A stretch of 5,499 nucleotides of DNA from Clostridia bacterium (lineage in GTDB: Bacteria > Bacillota_A > Clostridia > Christensenellales > Borkfalkiaceae): NCBI GenBank assembly GCA_017399665.1, contig JAFQBR010000222.1, forward strand, positions 1-5,499, in the 5' to 3' direction. The translations under genes were made by a program, and so were the position numbers. Below, in pieces: positions 1 to 5,251 of this stretch (the stretch's first letter is position 1; each line of letters begins with the position of its first letter). The notes beneath the pieces were generated by a model. The model was not told where the DNA came from. It was given only the letters and a program-made list of their open reading frames with translations, and ran no database searches.

Positions 1-114
1 CGTCCACGCGTCACGCGCGACCTCTCTTAATACCCTATATTTTAAATGCTGTACCTTTGTATCAAATTTTTTTATGCCCTTTTGGGGCTTTTTTTCCACT
101 TTTATTTCTTCCAT
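1..114 (-). CDS. N-terminal fragment of a probable [FeFe]-hydrogenase (group B, monomeric type), running off the left edge
   Basis: The minus strand is open from an ATG at 114–112 to base 1, giving 38 codons without a stop. An AGGGG ribosome binding site ends four bases before the ATG, and a promoter lies just upstream, so this is a real gene start. The peptide opens with a Lys/Glu-rich stretch (residues 1–16) followed by VQHLKYRVLREVARDAW (21–37). From memory, this V-Q-x-L-K-Y-x-V-L-R-E-V-A-R pattern is the N-terminus of Clostridia 'Fe-hydrogenase large subunit family' proteins, which continue with 4Fe-4S clusters and the H-cluster domain. Those enzymes reduce protons to H2 in the cytoplasm. 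None of the cysteine motifs lies in the window, so the function is a family-level guess from 38 residues, while the gene itself is well supported. The GC-rich first 25 bases are simply codons 31–38. Confidence 0.6.
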   Translation of the reverse strand, partial: MEEIKVEKKPQKGIKKFDTKVQHLKYRVLREVARDAWT

Positions 115-140
115 TTTTCCCCTAAAATAAATGAAGTTTT

Positions 141-169
141 TTTATAATAAACCCTTAATACATAATCAA
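141..169 (-). promoter_or_regulatory. Sigma-A-type promoter for the hydrogenase-like gene
   Basis: Read on the minus strand, a TTGATT -35 box (164–169) and a TATAAA -10 box (141–146) are separated by exactly 17 bases. Transcription would start near 134, leaving a leader of about 20 bases that contains the AGGGG ribosome binding site. The -35 box overlaps the T-tract of the terminator-like structure behind the mreB-like gene, so the two transcription units are packed back to front with no spare DNA. Confidence 0.65.
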
Positions 170-208
170 AAAAGGGGCTATAGGTCGATTAAACGCCATT
201 TCGCCCTC
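168..208 (-). terminator. Probable terminator downstream of the mreB-like gene
   Basis: On the minus strand, about 20 bases past the mreB-like stop codon, an AGGGC segment can pair with GCCC(C)T. An inner GGCG/CG-A-CC stem stacks within it, and the structure is followed by six T (168–173). The stem is interrupted by an internal loop and a bulge, so it is weaker than the other terminators here. Position and T-tract support it. One arm of the 14-bp inverted repeat (178–191) lies inside the hairpin. Confidence 0.5.
178..191 (+). repeat. Left arm of a 14-bp inverted repeat bracketing the mreB-like gene
   Basis: The sequence CTATAGGTCGATTA is matched exactly, in reverse complement, at 1284–1297. 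The two arms lie just outside the two ends of the mreB-like gene. This arm is inside the terminator-like structure. Its role is unknown. Confidence 0.6.
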
Positions 209-229
209 TTTTATATTTGTTAGACTTGA

Positions 230-1237
230 TTATTTTCTATTAATTCTAACCCTTGAAATAAGCTTTTCGTTACCAGCAACCGCGCCACCACCAACAGCAA
301 CTGCAAATGCAGGCTCTTCGCAAACGTTGGCTCTTATTCCCATGTTAAATCTAAAATATTCTTCTAGTCCAACCACGCTTGAGCTACCGCCTGTAAAGTA
401 TACGCCACCTCTTCTAATGTCTGCCGAAATTTCTGCAGGAAGCTTTGCCATTACCATTCCGGCAAGCTCAAAAATTTTATCAAAAAAGGCTTTCACTATT
501 GGGTAAATATCTAGCGAGCTTACAGTAACTGCTCGAGGCTTACCGGTAATTAAATCTCTTCCGTTAACAACGGTTGTTGTATTATCTCTTTCCAGTAAAC
601 TTGCAACTTGAATTTTTAATTTTTCTGCGGTAAGTCTACCTATTTTAAGTTCAAAGGTCTGCTCAATATGATCAATGATCATATTATCAAGGCTTTTTCC
701 ACCGATATTTACACTTATGCCTGAAATTACACCGCTAAGTGAAACGGCTGCCATATTAGTTGTTCCACCGCCAATATCGATAATAAAGCATGGCGTTGAC
801 TCAGTTAGATGAACACCTGCGCCAATCGCTGCTAAAACGGGAGATTCTACAAAGTGAATAGAAAAAACGTCGCATTCGTTAAGCACCTTTTCGAACCTTT
901 TGATAGAAGCGTTATCTGCACCGCAAGGAACGGCAAAAAGCACCGCTGGGCGCTTGCCTAACTTTCTTAATGTAACCTTGTTTAAAAAGTTTTCTATCAT
1001 TAAAACAGCATTTTGCTCCTCGTAAACGTGGCCTTCGAAAATAGGCGAGCTTACAACTGTTCCGTCTACCGTTTTACCTATTAAGTTTTTAGCATCTTGG
1101 CCTATCGCCTTAACCTTCTTTTTGCCCACGTCTGATATAGCAATAACGCTTGGTTCAGAAAGAACAATGCCTGCGCCTATCTGATATATCTTGGTTGTTG
1201 ATGAACCTAAGTCAATAGTTAAAGTAGGTAACTTCAT
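230..1237 (-). CDS. mreB: Divergent MreB/Mbl-family bacterial actin homologue
   Basis: This 335-residue protein matches the usual MreB length. MreB polymerises on ATP under the membrane and guides peptidoglycan synthesis to set cell shape. Visible motifs: phosphate-1 loop DLGSSTTKIY (9–18, usually DLGTANT); VPCGADNASIKRFEKV (103–118), which replaces the usual VPSGIT-EKRAV; the candidate catalytic Glu131 in VESPVLAAIGA; phosphate-2 loop DIGGGTTNMAAVSL (154–167); AEKLKIQ (204–210); an adenosine-motif equivalent at VYFTGGSSSVVGLEEYF (279–295); and a C-terminal EPAFAVAVGGGAVAG (308–322). All ATP-binding elements are present but several positions normally near-invariant differ, so this looks like a paralogue rather than the housekeeping MreB. 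The ATG is set by AAAGGGG nine bases upstream. It follows maf by 68 bases and has no promoter I can see, so it probably depends on read-through from maf. No mreC or mreD follows. Confidence 0.88.
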   Translation of the reverse strand: MKLPTLTIDLGSSTTKIYQIGAGIVLSEPSVIAISDVGKKKVKAIGQDAKNLIGKTVDGTVVSSPIFEGHVYEEQNAVLMIENFLNKVTLRKLGKRPAVLFAVPCGADNASIKRFEKVLNECDVFSIHFVESPVLAAIGAGVHLTESTPCFIIDIGGGTTNMAAVSLSGVISGISVNIGGKSLDNMIIDHIEQTFELKIGRLTAEKLKIQVASLLERDNTTTVVNGRDLITGKPRAVTVSSLDIYPIVKAFFDKIFELAGMVMAKLPAEISADIRRGGVYFTGGSSSVVGLEEYFRFNMGIRANVCEEPAFAVAVGGGAVAGNEKLISRVRINRK

Positions 1238-1283
1238 TTATTTTCCCCTTTGTAAACAAAATAAAATATGTAAAAATGCTTAA

Positions 1284-1297
1284 TAATCGACCTATAG
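1284..1297 (-). repeat. Right arm of the 14-bp inverted repeat, in the maf–mreB gap
   Basis: This is the exact reverse complement of 178–191. On the minus strand it lies between the maf stop codon and the mreB-like start. It is in the loop of a possible weak hairpin formed by AAAAGTGC and GCATTTTT (1300–1307 with 1272–1279, one G-U pair). That hairpin could be an RNA-processing or partial-termination site between the two genes. The pairing is weak and I give it little weight. Confidence 0.6.
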
Positions 1298-1305
1298 AGG
1301 CACTT

Positions 1306-1860
1306 TTAAAATCCGAACTCTTTTAAAAGACCTTCAAAAATCTCTTTAGGGAAGCCAACTATATTATAGTAACTGCCCTTAATTTCTTTAACCAAATCGT
1401 AGCCGTCCTGTATGCCGTAGCCACCAGCCTTGTCTAAACCAAGCCTGCTTTTTACGTACTCTTGCTTAGTTTGTTCACTAAGCTCGTTAAAGGTAACTAG
1501 TGATTCGTCTGCCCCAAAAACTTGTTTGTCTTTTGTTATAAAAGCATAACCTGTGTAAACTATATGAGTTTTACCAGACAACTTGCAAAGCATTTGGTAT
1601 TCCTCTTCATCATCCTTTGGCTTTTGCAAAATTTCCTCGCCAAGCACAACGATAGTATCTGCACCAATAACTGCGCAGTCGGGATACTTTTCAAAAATTT
1701 CAAAAGCTTTTGCTTTTGCTATACTTATAACCGATTCTTTAGCAGAAAGACCTTCTAATACAATCTCTTCGCCAACAGCCGGTATTATTTTAAAGCTTAC
1801 GCCCAAAGAAGATAAAATTTCATTTCTTCTTGGCGATTTACTTGCAAGAATTAGCTCCAT
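1306..1860 (-). CDS. maf: Maf/YhdE-type nucleoside triphosphate pyrophosphatase (dTTP/UTP pyrophosphatase)
   Basis: This 184-residue cytoplasmic protein has the normal Maf length and fold signature. Maf proteins hydrolyse nucleoside triphosphates, including modified ones, to the monophosphate and pyrophosphate. Some act in nucleotide-pool cleaning and in restraint of septum formation. The motifs are intact: SKSPRR near the N-terminus (7–12), GADT with the catalytic-type Asp68 (66–69), Lys80-Pro81, DKAGGYGIQ (143–151) and GSYYNIVGFP (162–171). The KAGGYxIQ form is the signature of the dTTP/UTP subgroup rather than the YceF 7-methyl-GTP subgroup. The start is fixed by an in-frame TAG two codons upstream of the ATG. 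The ribosome binding site is weak (a short AGG) and sits next to a leader hairpin. The gene is first in a unit with the mreB-like gene, an order familiar from Firmicutes. Confidence 0.95.
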   Translation of the reverse strand: MELILASKSPRRNEILSSLGVSFKIIPAVGEEIVLEGLSAKESVISIAKAKAFEIFEKYPDCAVIGADTIVVLGEEILQKPKDDEEEYQMLCKLSGKTHIVYTGYAFITKDKQVFGADESLVTFNELSEQTKQEYVKSRLGLDKAGGYGIQDGYDLVKEIKGSYYNIVGFPKEIFEGLLKEFGF

Positions 1861-1868
1861 AACCTATT

Positions 1869-1915
1869 TTGGCAACAGTTTTAAATAAACAGACTGTTTT
1901 TTATAAAACTGCCAA
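1869..1915 (-). promoter_or_regulatory. Long hairpin in the maf leader, next to the ribosome binding site
   Basis: In the leader RNA between the promoter and the maf start, TTGGC pairs with GCCAA and AGTTTTA pairs with TAAAACT. This gives 12 base pairs with a three-base bulge (1874–1876) on one side. A second small stem, AAACA/TGTTT (1887–1899), lies in the loop. There is no T-tract after it, so it is not a terminator. The short AGG ribosome binding site (1863–1865) lies three bases beyond the foot of the stem, so folding could affect translation or RNA stability. Confidence 0.5.
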
Positions 1916-1936
1916 TTCCTTAAGTTTAATAGAATT

Positions 1937-1965
1937 ATTATACAGTAAAAATTGATTTTTGTAAA
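1937..1965 (-). promoter_or_regulatory. Sigma-A-type promoter for the maf–mreB unit
   Basis: On the minus strand, a TTTACA -35 box (1960–1965) and a perfect TATAAT -10 box (1937–1942) are 17 bases apart. The predicted start is near 1930, giving a leader of about 70 bases that contains the hairpin at 1869–1915. The remaining sequence up to the GH130 terminator (1970–2045) is AT-rich with no recognisable gene. Confidence 0.75.
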
Positions 1966-2048
1966 TCTTTTTTAATAATTATATTTTAAAAGAGCATATT
2001 TTTTACTTTTTTACCCTTTTTACCACGAAAAACACAAAAAAATCAACT

Positions 2049-2086
2049 AAAAACAAAAACAGCTACTTTAAAAAAATAGCCGTTTT
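2049..2086 (-). terminator. Rho-independent terminator after the GH130 pair
   Basis: On the minus strand, AAAACGGCTA pairs with TAGCTGTTTT (10 base pairs, one G-U) around an 11-base loop. It is followed by a T-rich tail interrupted by one G. It begins 11 bases past the stop codon of the downstream GH130 gene and closes that transcription unit. Confidence 0.8.
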
Positions 2087-2097
2087 AATTATTAGCT

Positions 2098-3081
2098 TTA
2101 ACCGTTATATCTTTTAACAAATTCAAGTAGTTTATCCACAGTTGTAAACGCAATAGCCATGTTAGTATCTGCAGCACCGTAATAAATGGCTATTCTACCG
2201 CTTGAATCGGTTATTGCACTACAAGGAAAAATGCAGTTTGGAGTAAATCCCGTAACCTCGTAAACATCTTCAGGACTAAGCAAATATCTATTAGCTCTAT
2301 ATTTTACAATAGATGGATCTTCTAAGTCTAAAAGAGCAACGCCTACGCTATAAGTAAATCCGTTACAGGTTGCTTGAACGCCGTGATAAATAAGAAGCCA
2401 GCCCTCTTCCGTTTTTATTGGTGTGGGGCCTGCGCCAATTTTAATTCTTTCCCAATAAGCTTCATTATGAAAATTCTTCATTAAAAGCTTATGTCTGCCC
2501 CAATAAATCATATCGTTTGAATAGCTAATATAGATATTCCCAAAAGGCGTATTGCCTGAATCGCTTGGGCGGTTTAACATAACGTACTGACCGTTAATTT
2601 TTTCGGGAAATAAAACGCCGTTTCTGTTAAAGGGCAAAAATCCCGTAGGTATCATTTCAAAACGATTAAAATCAACAGTTCTTGCAATGTAAATGGACGG
2701 ACCTTCTATATCTGCACAAAACACCACGTAATAAACGTCCTCTATTTTAATTAAGCGTGGGTCATAGCAATAAGGCTTTTCAAACACACTGCCATCTTCG
2801 TTATAAAATACGATAGGCTTGCTTTCTAATTGCCAATCGCTACCGTTTTCACTTTTGCCAAGATATAAGTCAGGTGTACCGCTTTTATTTTCTGCGCGAA
2901 AAACGCCAACGTATTTACCGTCAACCATAACGGCTGCGCTATTACAAATATGCCAAAAATGTTCAGACTTTTTCATGTCGAACAATGGATTTTTACTATA
3001 TCTCCAAATATAACAATTTTCATCAGGCGCGTTTTCCCAAATCATTCCGTCATTTTCTTTATAAATGTCGTTAAAGCTCAT
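2098..3081 (-). CDS. GH130 glycoside phosphorylase, resembling the mannosylglucose/mannooligosaccharide phosphorylase subgroup
   Basis: This 327-residue protein has no signal peptide and is a five-bladed beta-propeller of the GH130 type. GH130 phosphorylases split beta-mannosides with phosphate, releasing mannose 1-phosphate and a shortened sugar in the cytoplasm. Family landmarks: NSAAVMVDGKYVGVFRAENK (47–66), YCYDPR with the likely general acid Asp107 (104–109), FNRNGVLFPEKINGQY (151–166), LNRPSD (169–174), KIGAGPTPI (214–222), YHGV (232–235) and YYGAADT (300–306). Arg153, Arg171, Lys214 and His233 sit where family phosphorylases place basic phosphate contacts, so phosphorolysis is more likely than hydrolysis. 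YxYDPR and RNGVLFP recall mannosylglucose phosphorylases, but the acceptor sugar cannot be read from sequence. I chose the ATG at 3081–3079 over an upstream ATG at 3123 because of the strong ribosome binding site between them. The gene lies 56 bases after the other GH130 gene, probably in one operon. Confidence 0.88.
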   Translation of the reverse strand: MSFNDIYKENDGMIWENAPDENCYIWRYSKNPLFDMKKSEHFWHICNSAAVMVDGKYVGVFRAENKSGTPDLYLGKSENGSDWQLESKPIVFYNEDGSVFEKPYCYDPRLIKIEDVYYVVFCADIEGPSIYIARTVDFNRFEMIPTGFLPFNRNGVLFPEKINGQYVMLNRPSDSGNTPFGNIYISYSNDMIYWGRHKLLMKNFHNEAYWERIKIGAGPTPIKTEEGWLLIYHGVQATCNGFTYSVGVALLDLEDPSIVKYRANRYLLSPEDVYEVTGFTPNCIFPCSAITDSSGRIAIYYGAADTNMAIAFTTVDKLLEFVKRYNG

Positions 3082-3088
3082 ATATCTA

Positions 3089-3097
3089 TCCTTCCTT
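3089..3097 (-). promoter_or_regulatory. Ribosome binding site that decides the start of the downstream GH130 gene
   Basis: AAGGAAGGA on the minus strand ends seven bases before the ATG at 3081–3079. An upstream in-frame ATG at 3123 would add 14 residues, but it has no such site. Those extra residues do not match the family N-terminus. Confidence 0.75.
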
Positions 3098-3137
3098 TTA
3101 GTAATTATAACTTGAAAACTCAAAAAGATAAACTAAA

Positions 3138-4175
3138 TTACACCCTATCCTTCATTACGTCTTCTAAAAGCTCTTCAAAATTAGCGGTTGCAAGACCAAC
3201 GTATTTATCTGCACAACCGTAATAAACGTAAAGAATGCCATCCTTAACAACAGTGCCTGTTGGGAATACGCAACCGTTATAAATACCTTCAAGCTCAAAT
3301 TCCTGGTCAGGCTCCATTATGTAATTTTTGGTTCTTGCAATAACCTTTAATGGGTTATCTTTATCAAGAATCAACGCGCCAACACGGTAAATACCATTAT
3401 CATCTACACCGTGATAAAGCAAAAACCAACCGTATTTGGTTAAAATAGGTACTGTTCCAGCGCCAATTCTTTGTGTTTCCCACCATTCTTTGCCCGTAAT
3501 AAGTAGCTCTGGCTTTTCATATTCAACTAAGTCATCCCTAAAAGAAAGCCAAATTGAAGGCATTTTTAAACCGGGAACGTTTTTAAATTTAGGGCGAGTG
3601 ATAAGCACGTATTTACCATTTATTATAGAAGGAAATAGCACTACGTCTCTATCATCAACGCGCGCTTCTGTAATTCTACCAAATCTTTTAAAATTTCTAA
3701 AGTCCTTAGTAGCAGCTAAACAGGAAACGGTTATGTTCTCTTTTGCAAAAAATGGCAAAACTTCCCCTCTAATGTCCCCTTCTTCCAAATACATTGGTGG
3801 TTTTGTAACACCTTCTATGTATGGTTCTAGCCAATATTGACCAGGAGCGTAAGCATGAGAAGCGTAAGTTACGTAATATAAATCGCCAAGCTTAGTAAGT
3901 CTTGGATCTTCAACACAGCCACCGTCACAAGAGTCGTTACTAGGGCTAAAAATAGGCTTATCTGACATTCTAGTAAAATGAACACCGTCGTCGCTTTCTG
4001 CTAGACCAAAAACTATTTTGTGGCGCTTATCGTCCCCAGCAGCTCTATATAGCATAACGAATTTTTGTCTTTCGTCATCAAAAATAACTGCGGGATTTAA
4101 AACGCAACGTTCTTCCCATTGATTTAAGGGATTAGGCGATAAAATTGGATTAATTTTAGACTTCGTTAATTTCAT
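3138..4175 (-). CDS. GH130-family glycoside phosphorylase/mannosidase, second subgroup
   Basis: This 345-residue cytoplasmic protein is a second GH130 beta-propeller, clearly diverged from its neighbour. Landmarks: NPAVIFDDERQKFVMLYRAAG (27–47), GCVEDPR with the likely general acid Asp90 (86–92), DDRDVVLFPSIINGKY (174–189), LITRPKF (191–197), RIGAGTVPI (236–244), YHGVD (254–258), NGCVFPTG (300–307) and YYGCAD (318–323). Arg176 and Arg194 keep the 18-residue spacing seen in the neighbour. Arg236 stands where the neighbour has Lys, and His255 is kept, so a phosphate-binding site looks possible. Between the YYVTYASHAY strand (100–109) and CLAATKDF (152–159) is an insertion of about 40 residues, rich in aromatics and acids, which probably shapes the substrate pocket. 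The substrate is unknown; a beta-linked mannoside is the family expectation. AAGGA eight bases upstream of the ATG supports the start. It is the first gene of the pair. I see no convincing minus-strand promoter in the upstream region. Confidence 0.87.
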   Translation of the reverse strand: MKLTKSKINPILSPNPLNQWEERCVLNPAVIFDDERQKFVMLYRAAGDDKRHKIVFGLAESDDGVHFTRMSDKPIFSPSNDSCDGGCVEDPRLTKLGDLYYVTYASHAYAPGQYWLEPYIEGVTKPPMYLEEGDIRGEVLPFFAKENITVSCLAATKDFRNFKRFGRITEARVDDRDVVLFPSIINGKYVLITRPKFKNVPGLKMPSIWLSFRDDLVEYEKPELLITGKEWWETQRIGAGTVPILTKYGWFLLYHGVDDNGIYRVGALILDKDNPLKVIARTKNYIMEPDQEFELEGIYNGCVFPTGTVVKDGILYVYYGCADKYVGLATANFEELLEDVMKDRV

Positions 4176-4233
4176 TACTTTTTTCCTTTTCCTTGCTGTT
4201 TTTTACGAAATTTTAACAAAATTTACTTTAAAT

Positions 4234-4262
4234 TTGACATATAAAAGATTAATAATTATAAT
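4234..4262 (+). promoter_or_regulatory. Perfect-consensus sigma-A promoter for the TIM-barrel gene
   Basis: TTGACA (4234–4239) and TATAAT (4257–4262) are separated by exactly 17 bases, matching consensus at all 12 positions. Predicted initiation is near 4269, giving a leader of about 57 bases. A promoter this strong usually needs a repressor or attenuator to be conditional, and a dyad lies right at the start site. The same 150-bp gap must also serve the divergent GH130 pair. Confidence 0.88.
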
Positions 4263-4264
4263 AG

Positions 4265-4305
4265 AAGGTAGGAATTCGTTTATAGAAGACTTAATTTCTT
4301 ACCTT
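4265..4305 (+). promoter_or_regulatory. Dyad at the transcription start: possible operator or leader attenuator
   Basis: AAGGTAGGAA (4265–4274) is complementary to TTCTTACCTT (4296–4305), giving 10 pairs with one G-U and a 21-base spacer. The right arm runs into a T-run (4304–4309), so as RNA it resembles a terminator. However, the predicted transcription start falls within the left arm, which would shorten the RNA stem to about six pairs. A DNA-binding repressor operator is therefore an equally good reading. The AAGGAG ribosome binding site (4313–4318) begins just after the T-run. Confidence 0.45.
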
Positions 4306-4325
4306 TTTTATTAAGGAGCTAGCCA

Positions 4326-5156
4326 ATGTATAAACTAAAACTTGGAACTTCTATTTCTACCGTAAAACCGTTAGGCTTTAAAGACGGTAATTATCGCTAC
4401 GGAATTGTCCCCGAACTAGACAGCCACCTAAAAACGCTTAAAAAACTTGAATTTGAAAGCGTTGACGTTGACTGCTGTTATTTATACCTGCCAAGCGATT
4501 TTGCAACGTATAACGAGGGATACGAGCTAATAAAATCAAATTCTATCCGCCTTAATGCAATTCACATGCCAATAACCAACGAATGGGCAGATTTAGCATG
4601 CCAATACGAAGAAGATAGAAAAGAAATAGTTAAACTTTTCGTTAAACTCATTAAAGAACTCGATAAATATAATCCTTCTGCCTTTGTATTTCACCCCGGT
4701 GGATTTGGGGTTAACCAAAGCAATTATGAAGAATATACGAAAAGATTGATAAAGTCGGTTAACGTTTTAACCCAAGAAACTGATAAAAAAATCTGCATAG
4801 AAAACATGGCTGGCAAATATTTTTTAGACACGTCCGATAAAATGCTTGATTTTTTATCTAATTGTAAAGATGCTTATACCTGTGTTGACGTAAATCACTT
4901 TTATTACGAAAAACCGGAAGATGCAATACTTAAATACGGCGACAGAATAGGAACTATTCACGTTTCCGATTACGACTTTATAAAAGAGCGCCATCTACTG
5001 CCAAAGCAAGGTCAAATAGAGTGGAATAAAGTTATTGGCGCGCTTAAAAAAGTTAACTATAACGGAATTTTTAATTACGAGGTATTAAGTAAATTTTCGC
5101 CCGAACAAATAAAGCAAAATTACTTGGAATTATTTAATGACTTTAACGAGGAATAA
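4326..5156 (+). CDS. Xylose-isomerase-like TIM-barrel sugar (phosphate) isomerase/epimerase
   Basis: This 276-residue cytoplasmic protein has no signal peptide and belongs to the AP-endonuclease-2/xylose-isomerase-like TIM-barrel superfamily, which includes IolE, IolI and ketose 3-epimerases. The divalent-metal set is complete: Glu159 in CIENM (157–161), Asp188 with His191 in CVDVNH (186–191), His212 in TIHVSDYD (210–217) and Glu252 in FNYEVL (249–254). His80 (NAIHMP) and His123 (VFHPGG) line earlier strands as usual. HLLPKQGQIEW (223–233) matches the family's H-L-x-P-G-x-G-x-x-[DN/E]-W motif, with Lys where Gly is common. This supports an isomerase or epimerase rather than a DNA endonuclease, but the substrate cannot be named. 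AAGGAG seven bases before the ATG fixes the start. Divergent placement from two GH130 genes suggests a role in mannoside or related sugar catabolism. It is monocistronic, with its own promoter and terminator. Confidence 0.85.
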   Translation: MYKLKLGTSISTVKPLGFKDGNYRYGIVPELDSHLKTLKKLEFESVDVDCCYLYLPSDFATYNEGYELIKSNSIRLNAIHMPITNEWADLACQYEEDRKEIVKLFVKLIKELDKYNPSAFVFHPGGFGVNQSNYEEYTKRLIKSVNVLTQETDKKICIENMAGKYFLDTSDKMLDFLSNCKDAYTCVDVNHFYYEKPEDAILKYGDRIGTIHVSDYDFIKERHLLPKQGQIEWNKVIGALKKVNYNGIFNYEVLSKFSPEQIKQNYLELFNDFNEE

Positions 5157-5177
5157 CTATAAAATTTTTGTTATCAC

Positions 5178-5209
5178 AGTCCTTGGGGTTTCCCCCAAGG
5201 ACTTTTTTT
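5178..5209 (+). terminator. Strong rho-independent terminator after the TIM-barrel gene
   Basis: AGTCCTTGGGG (5178–5188) pairs with CCCCAAGGACT (5193–5203), an 11-bp perfect stem with a four-base loop, followed by seven T (5203–5209). GTTATCA (5170–5176) and TGATAAC (5209–5215) form a further inverted repeat outside it. On the minus strand there is no T-tract after the stem, so it should not efficiently stop the convergent gene at 5252–5499. Confidence 0.93.
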
Positions 5210-5251
5210 GATAACTTTTTAATGTTTTTACTTTTTATTAGTTACAATAAA

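Noticed and set aside
1..25. GC-rich CACGCG-containing tip that looks like an adapter or vector remnant
   Set aside because: On the minus strand it continues an open reading frame with a plausible helix (EVARDAW), a start codon, ribosome binding site and promoter, so it is coding DNA.
76..95. GCCC-TTTTG-GGGC followed by seven T on the plus strand, resembling a terminator
   Set aside because: The stem is only four pairs and lies within codons 7–13 of the minus-strand hydrogenase-like gene; no plus-strand gene is seen before it.
1522..1888. Two overlapping plus-strand open frames opposite maf
   Set aside because: They lie antisense to a Maf gene with all motifs intact, have low-complexity Cys/Phe/Ser-rich products and no ribosome binding sites.
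2755..2772. Tyr in place of Glu before the catalytic Asp (YDPR rather than EDPR) as an active-site oddity
   Set aside because: From memory, YxYDPR is normal in the mannosylglucose phosphorylase subgroup of GH130, so it marks a subgroup rather than a defect.
3082..3123. Upstream in-frame ATG extending the second GH130 protein by 14 residues
   Set aside because: AAGGAAGGA sits ideally for the ATG at 3081–3079; the extension lacks its own site and does not fit the family N-terminus.
2819..3222. Plus-strand open frames opposite the GH130 genes
   Set aside because: They are shadows of the GH130 coding frames, with no family resemblance or start signals.
2391..3420. Short repeated words (such as ccgtgataaa and cgtatttacc) shared between 2100–3080 and 3140–4175
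   Set aside because: They encode the same GH130 motifs (YHGV, GKYV) in two paralogues and are not independent repeats.
3436..3840. 134-codon plus-strand open frame opposite the first GH130 gene
   Set aside because: It is entirely antisense to conserved GH130 motifs and its product resembles no protein I know.
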